Origin: Prevotella sp.
GTDB lineage: Bacteria; Bacteroidota; Bacteroidia; Bacteroidales; Bacteroidaceae
Reading direction: 5' to 3'
Assembly: GCA_017548525.1 (NCBI GenBank)
Contig: JAFYZV010000233.1
Location: 1 to 56,044 of the forward strand
DNA: 56,044 bases
Both the position numbers and the translations under genes were made by a program. The notes beneath the pieces are model-generated. The model saw nothing but the letters and a program-made list of their open reading frames with translations. It searched no databases and had not been told where the DNA came from. How positions within the stretch are numbered: position 1 is the stretch's first letter; each line of letters begins with the position of its first letter. Shown piece after piece: positions 17,421-26,295 of this stretch.

Positions 17421-20400
17421 TTATTCTTTGGTCAGGTCTTGGTATAGCTTGAAAAGTTCAGCGACGCATTGGCTTTCACTCATTTTGACATCAGATCCGT
17501 AAGCTGCCATGACTGCGCGGTCGTTCTGTTGGTGTGCCTTACGCAACTCCACGGGCATGGTCAGGTCATCATAAAGGTCTGCCAAGGAGGCCTCGGGGTA
17601 TAAGGCGCGGGCATCAAGGATAGCCTGTGCCGTCTGTTCTATCTTGTCTTTCTGTTCCTCTGTGGGATATGGCCAAGGGAAATTGTTGTAAACAATGTCC
17701 TTTGAATAACGATAATCACTCTTCAATCGTCCGCAAACAGCTCGCATCCATGCCATGTGAACATTGCTTGTGAGAACACCAAAATGATAGAGAGGCATTG
17801 GGGATGATTTGCACAGAATCATTAACGATAATATTTGGACTCACAAATCCCATGGGTACATATTTCCTGTTTTCAGAAGATACTCGTGGGACAATGATGT
17901 ATTCACTTGTTGGCTGCCTGATTTCCTGAAAGAGCGTGGGTGTCTCTGCCGAGATTTGTGTTGCCATTTTGGGACTTGTCAACCTGAATTGTCTCACTTT
18001 CGCTATCCTGTCATGGATAAACGCTGAGTTATGGAGGTCAGAGGGATTGGCATTGACAAGCCAGAGGCAATACCGCTCCCTGTTGTTGATGTATTCCACC
18101 GAGCCGTAGATGCGTTTGATATACTGCCCTATCTGTGGCTCCTTGCCGATGGCAGCCCTTCGCTCGTTGGCAGTCAGGAACAAGAAGCCGCCGTCGACAG
18201 GCTTGTTTCCATACACCATTGGGGGGACATCGCAAAGCGATTTTTTCCTGCTCTCTATAAAAACATCGGGTGCGTCCATCAGATAGGCGTTGATGTTTGC
18301 CGCCTCGATGACGCGCCCGTTGTCGTAAATGTGGCGTGAGTATTCGTCTTTTTTCCCCTCCGTGGCATTTGTTGTCCCGTTTGTTGTGGCATTGCCACAA
18401 CTTACTGAACTGAAGCCGATGACCACGCAATGCACATGCGCCTTTTGCGATGACTCGCTGTCCCACTGGAAAGTGCGGTGGGCGAAGTCGATACGTATGC
18501 CAAACAATTGCCGCAATGGCTTCCAGATGGCGGCTACCTGCTCGCCCTGCGTAATGCTGTTGGTGGAGACGAGGGCGGCAAGGGTGTTGGTGCTTTTCAC
18601 CATTTGCGCCGCCTTGTAGTACCATCCCGCCACATAGTCGATTTTCCCTGCCGCCTTGAAGGGCTTTCCCTGCCCGTCCACAAAGACGCTGAGGGTGTCC
18701 TCCTTCTGTTCCTTGCTTTGCAGCGAGTATCCCACAAACGGCGGGTTTCCCATGATGTAGTCATATTGTATGGTCTCCCTTCTATTGGGTTTTGGTCCCC
18801 GTTGTATGTCGGTGGTGTACAGGTTGACCTCGTCATAGACATTAGGTTCGCCTACCATCCCTTTCTCCTTGTCCTCATAGACGATGTAAGTGTTCTTGGC
18901 ATGGATGGCGGGTATGTCGGCAGGATATTCCATCATCCCCCAATCCATCCGTAGGGCGTTGCCCTCGCGGATGTTGACGTAGCTCTTCAGAGGCAGGAAG
19001 TCAATGTCACGGCGGATGATTTTCTCTGTCTCCGCCAGCATCTGCGCCTCGCTAATCCACAATGCCGTGGTGGCAACGGTCACGGCGAAATCGTTGATCT
19101 CGATGCCATAGAACTGCTGGATGCTCACCTTGACGGGATTCACCTCTTCAAAACCGATGAATGACTGCCCGTGGTAGCGTTCCCTAATCACCTCGTTCTC
19201 CAACCTCCGTAGCGAGAGATAGGTCTCCGTGAGGAAGTTTCCCGAGCCGCAGGCGGGGTCGAGGAATGTCAATGATGCCAGCTTGTCCTGGTATCGGTCG
19301 AGTTTACGCTGCCTGATCCGCTCCGCCTTCTCTTCCAATATTGCGTCTAACTCTTGGCGAAGGCCATCGAGGAACAAGGGGTCGATGACCTTGTGAATGT
19401 TCTCTATCGAGGTGTAGTGCATCCCTCCGCTGCGCCTTGTCACGGGGTTGAGTGTCGATTCAAACACCGCCCCGAAGATGGTGGGCGATATTTCGCTCCA
19501 GTCGAAGTCGAGCGAGGCATTCTGTAACACTATTCTCCGCAAACTGTCGGTGAACGGTGGAATCGTATTGCGCCTTGTCGCCGTGTGGACTGGGTCGCCA
19601 AACAAGCCGCCGTTGACATACGGGAACTGCGCCAAGTCTGGCTCCAAGAACGGGTCGCGCTTGTCTATCGGAGTCGCCAAAGTCTCGAAAAGACGAATGA
19701 GGGCTTGGCGCATATCTTTTGTGTTATATTGCGCCAAATAGTCGTGGAACATGTCACGCTTGCCAAACACCCCCGCATCCTCGGCATACAGGCAGAACAC
19801 CAAGCGGACGCACAGCACGTTGATGTCGTGGAGCATTTCGGAAGAAATCTTCCCCCCTTGTGTTGATAGGAGAGGTCCCGTTAAAGCATCGTAGATCTTC
19901 CCTACGATTTCGCCCGCCTTCATCGACACCTGCATCTCCTTCGTCAGGTGTTCGTTCTTGTTGTCAACGAGGAATTGGAGACGGTAGTATTCCTTGCCTA
20001 ATTCCTTCAGCAATATCTGTTCTGGCTCGCCGTGGGGACACTCCATGTCGTAGACGAGGAACTCCGCGAAGTTGGATGTCACGATCCACCGTGGACGTTG
20101 CGAGTAAGGCAGCTCTGCCGCATACCGTTTCGCCTGTTGGAAGGGGTTGAGCAGCGAGCCGTCGCTCTGCTGGATGCTCTTGCGCCAGTCTTTTCCCAAT
20201 GACTTCTGCTCAATGAGTACCTTCGTGGAGGGGATATATGCGTCGATGAAGTTGGTGGCATCCACCATGTTTTTCACTTGCTCCTCGTATCGGATGAACG
20301 ATGGTAAGTCTTCCACGCCATAGACGTTTGCCAAGAGGTCCGCCCAGAAGAGTTGGCTCTCTCCACGCTCATATCCCTTGCCTTCCCATCGTTGGGCGAA

Positions 20401-20439
20401 GTCGGCGGCAGCCTTAGCCATTTGTTTCTCTGTTTTCAT
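17421..20439 (-). pseudogene. MmeI-like type II restriction-modification enzyme, frameshifted near its C-terminus
   Basis: A single-chain endonuclease-methyltransferase. The ATG at 20439 (MKTEKQMAKAAADF) is preferred over an upstream start. The N-terminal nuclease has D...EQK in FIDAYIPSTKVLIEQKSLGKDW. The methyltransferase has motif I FLDPACGSGNFLTETY and motif IV YIMGNPPFVGY. The frame then breaks at 17789-17794: it runs into SFWCSHKQ instead of the family sequence LYHFGVLTSNVHMAWMRAV, which continues in another frame through GRLKSDYRYS and NNFPWPYP to 17421. Adding one CT to the (CT)3 tract on the coding strand restores ASLYHFG. The truncated product would end at 17716 and lose part of the target-recognition end. 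It also carries an in-frame copy of the 36-bp repeat (18377-18412). Could be a real pseudogene, a reversible slip, or an assembly error. Confidence 0.88.
18377..18412 (-). repeat. 36-bp dispersed element, copy 2 (inside the restriction-modification gene)
   Basis: Aligns without gaps to copies at 12404 and 32993 (29 of 36 identical to each). In the gene it is translated as SSVSCGNATTN, and the following bases repeat part of it again (GTTNAT), giving a Thr/Asn-rich insert in a loop between VVIGF and the segment KKDEYSRHIYDNGRVI. The reading frame is the same as in copy 3. Confidence 0.85.
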
Positions 20440-20971
20440 AGAAAGATGGTTGTTTTTCTTGAATATAATAATGGCCATTATCATCATGGCAGTTATTATT
20501 TCGCAAATATACTAACATTTCTCCAAAAAACCAATAGTTAGTGAAGAAAAACCTTACTATTATCCATTTCTTTCTTCCTTGATGAAGTGAAAGATGATGA
20601 AAAGTCTTGACAAAACGAGGTTCGGGAAAAGTGATGAAATAGTAGTTAAACGGTGTTAATCGCATCGTTCTAAATCCTTCGTTTTGGCTGGATGTATGGA
20701 TTTAACTATTTTTGTGTGGCATTTGTTGGTTTAGATGCCGCATTTATCCCTTGCAGATGTAGCATTTTTTGACCACAGATGCCGCCCAAAAGATGTTAAA
20801 TTGAGGTATTTATGGATGGTTGATGTTAGCCTTTTTGTGTATGACGTTGGTATTCAATGGGTTACAAAATGCGAAAAAAAGGGCGTATTTTCGTCCAACG
20901 GATAGCTTGTTGGTAAAACGGGGCTGCATTTGCGCCTTGTTTTTGAAAAATATTTGACAAAATAGGGCTGC
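20440..20971. other. 532-base intergenic region
   Basis: No convincing coding frame. It holds a 22-bp-period array (20712-20786), a CGAAAAAAAGGGCGTATTTTCG-like inverted repeat near 20870, and TGAAAAATATTTGACAAAA at 20945-20963, which recurs inverted with one base less at 44776-44793 beside the related array. The rest shows nothing recognisable. Confidence 0.6.
20712..20786. repeat. 22-bp-period array, GATGCCGCATTTATC family
   Basis: GATG begins at 20734, 20756 and 20778, in units starting GATGCCGCATTTATC, GATGTAGCATTTTTT and GATGCCGCCC; a weaker unit (TGTGGCATTTG) precedes them. The period is exactly 22 bp. The same unit family appears at 44620-44683. Confidence 0.8.
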
Positions 20972-22117
20972 CTATCTGTCGTTGAGAGTTTGTATGCCGT
21001 GGGTGTTGACATACTCCTTGAATTGCTGATAGTTGCCGTTGAAGACATTGAGGTCGATGTTGTTTTGATGTCCGCCGATGTGTGGGGCGATGGTAAACTG
21101 CCACAACCGCCATTCCTCCACCTTGGGTTGGGGGATGGCATAGTGGGCAATCCACGTGTCGTATCGTGCGAACCGTGCGTCGATGTGGCGCAAACGGAAG
21201 TTGTGGTAGGTGTAGATGATAGGTCGGACATGGTAATGCCGCTCGATAATATCCAACCAATCAAGTGCTAATTGACGGATGCGGTCGCCCTCGCGCCTCA
21301 TGATGCTGTCATGTATCTCGATGTCAAGTACGGGAGGGAGGTCGCCACGTGTCAATTTGGTATGGTCGATGAAGTTTTTCGCCTGTTCTTCGGCAGTACT
21401 CTTGCTGTTTAGGAAGTGGTAGGCACCGACAATGACACCACACCTTCTGGCATTTTCAATATTATATGAATAGGTAGGATCTTGGTAGTTGGCTCCCTCG
21501 GTTGCCTTCATGATGGCAAAGTAGACGGGCAGGAGGCAGTTGCCGTTGCTCTCCTTGGCTGGTATCTTTCCCGTCTTATCGGCTTGGAAATAAAGAGTTT
21601 CCCAGTTGATGATACCCTGGTAGCGCGACACGTCGATGCCATATACCTTATCGGAGGTGTGGTAAGCCATCTGTGTCGTGTCAATCGGGAGGATGCCCTC
21701 TTTCCATACGCCGAAAGAAACGTGGTTCTCGGCATTGTTGTACTCATAGCGTCCCAAGCCCTCCTTGCGGTTTTCCCGCCAGTTGCCGATGTAGGTATGT
21801 CCGTTTTTATAACGTGCTATGCCGAATCCATGGAGCTTCCAGTCCTTGAATTTCCCGTCGTATTCGTATTTCGACGTGGTGAGATGCCCCTTGTGGATGC
21901 CCCCGTCTTGCCATTCGCCCCGATAGACATTGCCATTGGGACAATGCACCTCGCCCTCGCCCATGGGCGTTCCCCATCGCACGAGGCCGTGCCAGATGCG
22001 CCCCGCTCCTACGTTCTTGGTGGTGGGGATATGTCCTGAAAGCAGCATGAGGTCGTAGGCTGTGAGTGCGACAAAGGCAAGCGTGGCGCAGATGATGATG
22101 GCATTCTTCATGTTCAT
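20972..22117 (-). CDS. GH25 lysozyme with N-terminal membrane anchor and MORN repeats
   Basis: 381 residues. Residues 4-28 form a hydrophobic N-terminal anchor or uncleaved signal. Residues about 50-150 contain MORN-type repeats (GEGEVHCPNGNVYRGEW, YEYDGKFKDWKLHGFGIARY, HTYIGNWRENRKEGLGRYEY, VSFGVWKEG). Residues about 170-370 are a GH25 muramidase with YGIDVSRYQGIINW, MKATEGANYQDPTY, VIVGAYHFL, and the catalytic DxE in LPPVLDIEIHD. It would hydrolyse the N-acetylmuramyl-beta-1,4-GlcNAc bond of peptidoglycan, probably tethered in the periplasm. Cell-wall remodelling is more likely than phage lysis, since no phage genes are nearby. Confidence 0.9.
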   Translation of the reverse strand: MNMKNAIIICATLAFVALTAYDLMLLSGHIPTTKNVGAGRIWHGLVRWGTPMGEGEVHCPNGNVYRGEWQDGGIHKGHLTTSKYEYDGKFKDWKLHGFGIARYKNGHTYIGNWRENRKEGLGRYEYNNAENHVSFGVWKEGILPIDTTQMAYHTSDKVYGIDVSRYQGIINWETLYFQADKTGKIPAKESNGNCLLPVYFAIMKATEGANYQDPTYSYNIENARRCGVIVGAYHFLNSKSTAEEQAKNFIDHTKLTRGDLPPVLDIEIHDSIMRREGDRIRQLALDWLDIIERHYHVRPIIYTYHNFRLRHIDARFARYDTWIAHYAIPQPKVEEWRLWQFTIAPHIGGHQNNIDLNVFNGNYQQFKEYVNTHGIQTLNDR

Positions 22118-22248
22118 GCCAACTTTCTTGCCAAAATCATGCCATATTTGGCATGTCAGTATATTTCTTCATGGGAGATGGGGGTATATGGGCGTTTAAT
22201 TTATGTTAATAATATGCTGCAAATGATGATACATCTAAAACAATTAGA

Positions 22249-22256
22249 TACTTTTG
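22249..22256 (+). promoter_or_regulatory. -7 element before the alpha/beta hydrolase
   Basis: TACTTTTG at 22249-22256 matches TAnnTTTG; the start point would be near 22261, about 14 bases before the ATG at 22275. This supports the internal start rather than the TTG at 22254. Confidence 0.55.
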
Positions 22257-22274
22257 CTATTCAATTTGATTCGT

Positions 22275-23498
22275 ATGAAAAAGAGCTTTTTCTTATTGAT
22301 AGCGACCCTCTTACCTATGATGGCAGGGGCGCAGGGAGTGCAAGGCACTTGGCATGGAGACTTGGATTTGGGTGTCAGGAAGATACCTTTGGTGTTGCAT
22401 GTGGACGGGAATAAATGCACGATGGACTCACCCAACCAAGGGGCAAAGGGCATCGAGGCACAGGTGAACACGATTACGGATGACTCGGTGAACGTGAGTT
22501 TCCCCACGATTGGCGGCAGTTATGAGGGGCATGTCATCAATGGGAAACTGTCGGGTACGTTCACGCAGATGGGGTATCGGTTGTCTTTGGTGATGGAACG
22601 GGGTGACATTGTGCGTCAACGTCCGCAAACACCCTATCCGCCTTATCCTTATCAGACGGAGGAGGTGACTTTTGTCAACGAGAAAGATACGGCGACGTTA
22701 GCGGGAACCTTGACATGGCCCGTGGGTTACAATGGGAAGAAAAAGGTTCCCGTGGTGCTGATGGTGTCAGGAAGTGGGTTGCAAAACCGCGACGAAGAGT
22801 TGTTTGACCACAAGCCGTTTGCCGTCATCGCCGACTTCTTGGCACGTCAAGGCATTGCCTCGTTGCGCTTTGATGACCGGGGAATGGGTGGCTCAACGGG
22901 CGACGTAGAACATGCTACCACCGAAAACTTCAAGGAGGATGCCGCCGCAGGGGTTGCGTTCTTGAAGGGAAAGAAGAAATTTAGCGGTGTGGGAGTGCTG
23001 GGACATAGCGAGGGAGGCATCATCGCCTTCATGCTTGCGAAGGAGAAAAAGTCCGATTTCATCGTCTCTTTGGCAGGGACAGGCTTGCGTGGAGACAGTG
23101 TGGTGACGGAACAGACCAATTTCATCTTGCGCCAACAGGGGCAGCCTGCCACCATGACCGTGAAGCAGATGCGGCTGATGATGCTCATGCAAAAGACCAA
23201 CCCGTGGTATGATTACTTCATCGACCTTGACCCTGCCGATGCCATCGCCCACGTGACTTGTCCCGCGATGATCCTCAATGGCAGTAAGGACTCTCAAGTG
23301 TTGGCAGAAAGTAACCTCCCGATTATCCGACGGCTGTTGCCAAAAAATAAGAAAAACGTAATTAAGGAATATCCTGACTTAAACCATCTCTTCCAACCGT
23401 GCCAGACGGGGGCAGTAGATGAATATGGCGAAATCGAACAAACCATCTCCGAAGAGGTGCTTCGCGACATCGCCGAGTGGATAATAGGGATTCATTGA
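22275..23498 (+). CDS. Secreted alpha/beta hydrolase
   Basis: 407 residues from the ATG at 22275, which yields a signal peptide (MKKSFFLLIATLLPMMAGAQ). An N-terminal region (about 20-120, VQGTWHGDLDLGVRKIPLVLHVDG) is a small beta domain common in front of such enzymes in Bacteroidetes. The alpha/beta hydrolase domain has VPVVLMVSGSGLQNRDEE (oxyanion region), RFDDRGMGGSTG, nucleophile Ser in VGVLGHSEGGIIAF, Asp in MILNGSKDSQV, and His in YPDLNHLFQ. Esterase or peptidase of the S9/DLH clan; substrate unknown. Confidence 0.85.
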   Translation: MKKSFFLLIATLLPMMAGAQGVQGTWHGDLDLGVRKIPLVLHVDGNKCTMDSPNQGAKGIEAQVNTITDDSVNVSFPTIGGSYEGHVINGKLSGTFTQMGYRLSLVMERGDIVRQRPQTPYPPYPYQTEEVTFVNEKDTATLAGTLTWPVGYNGKKKVPVVLMVSGSGLQNRDEELFDHKPFAVIADFLARQGIASLRFDDRGMGGSTGDVEHATTENFKEDAAAGVAFLKGKKKFSGVGVLGHSEGGIIAFMLAKEKKSDFIVSLAGTGLRGDSVVTEQTNFILRQQGQPATMTVKQMRLMMLMQKTNPWYDYFIDLDPADAIAHVTCPAMILNGSKDSQVLAESNLPIIRRLLPKNKKNVIKEYPDLNHLFQPCQTGAVDEYGEIEQTISEEVLRDIAEWIIGIH

Positions 23499-23525
23499 TT
23501 AAGGAGGAGTTTCATGAGTTCAAGG

Positions 23526-23590
23526 AGTTCAGGAGTTCAGACATTCGTTTTTTCCCATGCGGTGGTAGCGTCTGAACTCCTGAACTTTTA
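23526..23590. terminator. Bidirectional terminator between convergent genes
   Basis: AGTTCAGGAGTTCAGAC (23526-23542) is repeated perfectly inverted at 23570-23586 (GTCTGAACTCCTGAACT), followed by TTTTA. It lies between the convergent hydrolase and MBL genes. Confidence 0.8.
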
Positions 23591-23604
23591 TACTCTTTTC
23601 TTTT

Positions 23605-24411
23605 CTAAATAGAGATAGTCTCCAAGTCGTCGGGAACAAAGACGTTTCCATCAAACACTTCCCTTGCCTCGATGGTATATGCTTGCTTACGGGTGGCTAT
23701 AGTTTTGTCTTCGGTGTGATAGAGAATAAGGTTCTTAATGCCTAATTGTTTTGCCAATAAGGCGGCATCACGGGCGGTGGAGTGGTGTTTCTCGTAGGGT
23801 TTGAAGATGTCTCTGTCGGCATATTTGCAGAAAGCCTCGCTCATGAGCCAGTCCGCTCCCTCAACCAGTTCACGGTTATATTCGTTGTAAGGTTCGTCAC
23901 CCAAGCAGACGAGACGTTGCCCATCGGGGAGCCAGGCGGTGAATCCGAATTGCCTCTCCTTGGTGCTGAGGATGTCGAAACATTGGAAATGGATGTTTCC
24001 CACATCGAATGTGTCGCGGTCTTCTAATAGGAGGAAAAGAACGGAGGTGCCTATTTGGGAGGACAACTTTTTAGGAAGAAGGTCATTCATCATATTTTGG
24101 AGGACACGCAACACCTTCTCGTGGCTATGGATGCGGATGACACCGTGGCATTTTCCTTTTGCTTTTTGTTGCAAAAAGAGGCGGATGACCCACAGCACAC
24201 CTATGATGTGGTCGGTGTGAGCATGGGTGACAAATACGTCGTGGATGCGTGAGATGGAGATGTGGGCATCTTCCAGCTGCCGTAGGATGCCGTTGCCGCC
24301 TCCCGCATCGACGAGAAGGTCGGTCTCTTCGTTGTGAAGGAAAAAGCACGTGTTATAGCAACGTGTCACGAAAGCGTTGCCTGTGCCGAGGATGGTGATT
24401 TGTGATTTCAT
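23605..24411 (-). CDS. MBL-fold metallo-hydrolase (RNase Z-like)
   Basis: 268 residues, no signal peptide. The metal-binding motif THAHTDHIIGVLW (HxHxDH) follows ILGTGNAFVTRCYNTCFFL and LLVDAGGGNGILRQL; later ligands fit LVCLGDEPYN and YEKHHSTARDAALLAKQLGIKNLILYHTED. Resembles ribonuclease Z / arylsulfatase-like MBL hydrolases, but the tRNase Z exosite is not evident, so processing of tRNA ends is uncertain. A -7 element abuts the start codon, suggesting a leaderless mRNA. Confidence 0.85.
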   Translation of the reverse strand: MKSQITILGTGNAFVTRCYNTCFFLHNEETDLLVDAGGGNGILRQLEDAHISISRIHDVFVTHAHTDHIIGVLWVIRLFLQQKAKGKCHGVIRIHSHEKVLRVLQNMMNDLLPKKLSSQIGTSVLFLLLEDRDTFDVGNIHFQCFDILSTKERQFGFTAWLPDGQRLVCLGDEPYNEYNRELVEGADWLMSEAFCKYADRDIFKPYEKHHSTARDAALLAKQLGIKNLILYHTEDKTIATRKQAYTIEAREVFDGNVFVPDDLETISI

Positions 24412-24416
24412 GATGC

Positions 24417-24424
24417 AAAGATAA
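24417..24424 (-). promoter_or_regulatory. -7 element abutting the MBL start codon
   Basis: On the minus strand TATCTTTG is followed by CATC and then the ATG at 24411. Transcription would begin at or within a base or two of the start codon, implying a leaderless message. Confidence 0.55.
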
Positions 24425-24467
24425 CTTGTTTTTTTGTGGTGGTGGGTGTTTTTTGTGGAAAATGTCG

Positions 24468-24475
24468 TATCTTTG
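24468..24475 (+). promoter_or_regulatory. -7 element of the aldose-epimerase-like gene
   Basis: TATCTTTG at 24468-24475; expected start near 24480, giving a leader of about 20 bases before the ATG at 24501. Confidence 0.55.
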
Positions 24476-24500
24476 TCACAGATTATAATATATAGGAACT

Positions 24501-25370
24501 ATGGAAGAACTGAGAAATGAACAGTTGGCAATCAAGATTGCCGAGGTGGGTGCGGAGTTGCAGAGCATCCAAGATGCCCAAGGGAAGGAATATCTGTGGC
24601 AAGCAGACGAGAAATATTGGCCTCGCCATTCGCCTTTGCTCTTCCCGATCGTGTGCGGGTTGTGGGAAGACCGATATTATGTTGATGGCTATTCATACCA
24701 GATGACACGTCATGGCTTTGCCCGTGATATGCCCTTTACGCTCATTTCCAAAACGGAAACAAAGGTGACATACGCCATGCACGACACACCAGAGACACAC
24801 CACGACTATCCATTCCATTTCAACCTTTCCGTGACATACCGATTGGAGGGCAATAAGATACATGTGACGTGGCATGTGGAGAATACCGATAAGAGTGAGA
24901 TCCACTTCCAGATTGGTGGGCATCCTGCGTTCAATCTGCCCGACGTGGTGGTGGGTGAGCCGATGCACGGACTGATTAAGTTTGACAATGAGGAAGTGAT
25001 AGAACGGTTGGTGGGCAATGTGGGTGGCTGCATCCGCCCTGGACGTTTTGCCCTTGATACCGAGAATGGTTATTGGGCATTCACGGAGAATAGTTTTGAT
25101 GAGGATGCCATCATCATCGACAAGTGCCAAGTGAGGGAGGTGGCGTTATTGGATAAGGATCGCAAGTCCGTGGTGACCGTCCACTTCAAGGCACCTGCCG
25201 TGGGCATCTGGAGTCCCTTTGGCAAGAATGCGCCTTTTGTCTGCATTGAGCCGTGGTATGGTATACACGACAAGGTGAGCTATAGTGGCGAGTTTAAGGA
25301 TAAATACCTGATGAACCACTTGCAACCTGGGGCATCCTTCATGGCGCAATATACCATCACGATTGGGTAA
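24501..25370 (+). CDS. Aldose 1-epimerase family protein (LacX-like)
   Basis: 289 residues, cytosolic. Galactose-mutarotase-superfamily marks: LAIKIAEVGAELQSIQDAQGKEYLW, RHSPLLFPIVCG, MTRHGFARDMPF (His of the active site), FQIGGHPAFNLP (second His) and VCIEPWYGIHD (catalytic Glu). Proteins of this subgroup interconvert anomers of hexoses or phosphohexoses; the substrate is not established here. Single gene with its own promoter, ahead of a tRNA gene. Confidence 0.88.
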   Translation: MEELRNEQLAIKIAEVGAELQSIQDAQGKEYLWQADEKYWPRHSPLLFPIVCGLWEDRYYVDGYSYQMTRHGFARDMPFTLISKTETKVTYAMHDTPETHHDYPFHFNLSVTYRLEGNKIHVTWHVENTDKSEIHFQIGGHPAFNLPDVVVGEPMHGLIKFDNEEVIERLVGNVGGCIRPGRFALDTENGYWAFTENSFDEDAIIIDKCQVREVALLDKDRKSVVTVHFKAPAVGIWSPFGKNAPFVCIEPWYGIHDKVSYSGEFKDKYLMNHLQPGASFMAQYTITIG

Positions 25371-25394
25371 GGGGAAAATAAATCTGCCAAAAGT

Positions 25395-25426
25395 TTTGGC
25401 GGTTTGAAAAGATTATATTACCTTTG
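25395..25426 (+). promoter_or_regulatory. Promoter of the tRNA gene
   Basis: TTTG (25395-25398), a 20-base spacer and TACCTTTG (25419-25426) match the Bacteroidetes consensus. Predicted start near 25431 leaves a 5' leader of about 19 bases for RNase P removal. Confidence 0.65.
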
Positions 25427-25449
25427 CAGCCAAATTATTGGAACGTGTT

Positions 25450-25523
25450 GGCGGGATAGCTCAGTTGGTTAGAGCGTCGGATTCATAATCCGGAGGTCGA
25501 GGGTTCGGGTCCCTCTCCCGCTA
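25450..25523 (+). tRNA. tRNA with anticodon CAT (elongator tRNA-Met likely)
   Basis: A complete cloverleaf: acceptor GGCGGGA pairs with TCCCGCT (with a G-U at position 1-72), D arm GCTC/GAGC, anticodon CAT at 25484-25486 in loop TTCATAA, T arm GAGGG-TTCGGGT-CCCTC, discriminator A73; the CCA is not encoded. The paired first base argues against initiator tRNA (C1xA72). Ile-CAT with lysidine cannot be excluded by anticodon alone, but the body looks like Met. Confidence 0.93.
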
Positions 25524-25528
25524 CATCC

Positions 25529-25572
25529 AAGGACAAGGAGTTACGTGAAGGCGTAGCTCCTTGTCCTTTTTT
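25529..25572 (+). terminator. Strong intrinsic terminator of the tRNA gene
   Basis: AAGGACAAGGAG (25529-25540) pairs with CTCCTTGTCCTT (25557-25568), extended inside by TACG/CGTA, and ends in six T. It begins 5 bases after the tRNA. Confidence 0.9.
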
Positions 25573-25704
25573 GCATCCACGGTGCTGGCAGCCAAAGGTC
25601 GAAGTCAAGTTGCCAAGGGGTTGTATGTCAATTGGATGGAATGGATGGACTGTTATACCATTCTTTTTCGTATCTTTGCCACTATGAAGAAAAAAGCACA
25701 TTTG

Positions 25705-25736
25705 TTTGTGTGTTCATGTAATAATCTTTATCTTTG
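25705..25736 (+). promoter_or_regulatory. Promoter of the HTH-like/kinase pair
   Basis: TTTG (25705-25708), 20-base spacer, TATCTTTG (25729-25736). The ATG at 25744 follows 7 bases later, so the message is nearly leaderless. A second -7 element (TATCTTTG, 25671-25678) precedes an in-frame ATG at 25684, which could give a longer form. Confidence 0.65.
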
Positions 25737-25743
25737 CATCATC

Positions 25744-26295
25744 ATGAGACTATCCCCTTATATTTGCGAGTTGTTGAGTCAACGCTGCAAGCGAGCCATC
25801 CGCCGATCGGCAGACTGTGAGTTTCTTACCCTTGACATCGAGACTGTCACGGGCGAACACATCGGCGTGAACACGATGAAACGGCTTCTCGGCTTTATTG
25901 AGGATGAGCGGCAGCCCCGTATGTCCACCCTCGACGTGATAGCACAATACTTAGGTTACGATCATTGGGAGACCCTGCGTGTGCATGACGAGGAGCATAG
26001 TAACTCGGATTTCGACGAGAATAGGGATGAGGTGTTGGTAAGTTCGCTGAAAGTGGGACAGCATGTTGTGGTAAGCTACCTGCCCAATCGCCGTGTGACG
26101 ATGGCATATATGGGCGACAATCGCTTCCGTGTCATCGAGAGCATCAACAGCAAACTGCTCGCAGAAGATGTGCTGACACTCACCCACCTTGTCCGCAACT
26201 ACCCCATGTTGGTGAGTGGCGTGGTCAGAGAGGGGCAGTCGCTTGGCGCATTCACCGCTGGCAAGGCGCAGGGTATTGATTTTGAACTTCTTTAA
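25744..26295 (+). CDS. Small regulatory-domain protein coupled to a Ser/Thr kinase
   Basis: 183 residues from the ATG at 25744, chosen because a full promoter lies inside any longer form. The N-terminal half (MRLSPYICELLSQRCKRAIR, then TMKRLLGFIEDERQPRMSTLDVIAQYLGYDHWETLRVHD) is all-helical and resembles a degenerate DNA-binding or helical-bundle domain seen in Bacteroidales next to kinases. The second half (VLVSSLKVGQHVVVSYLPNRRVTMAYMGDNRFRVIES to AGKAQGIDFELL) is beta-rich. The stop codon overlaps the kinase start as TAATG, so translation is coupled and a regulator-kinase pair is inferred. No named family is assigned with certainty. Confidence 0.65.
   Translation: MRLSPYICELLSQRCKRAIRRSADCEFLTLDIETVTGEHIGVNTMKRLLGFIEDERQPRMSTLDVIAQYLGYDHWETLRVHDEEHSNSDFDENRDEVLVSSLKVGQHVVVSYLPNRRVTMAYMGDNRFRVIESINSKLLAEDVLTLTHLVRNYPMLVSGVVREGQSLGAFTAGKAQGIDFELL

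Noticed and set aside
20972..22117. Phage lysin / prophage remnant
   Set aside because: The GH25 protein has a membrane anchor and MORN repeats, and no integrase, holin or structural phage gene is nearby.
25450..25572. tRNA as integration site of a genomic island
   Set aside because: No integrase and no repeated tRNA 3' end is found downstream; a normal terminator follows directly.
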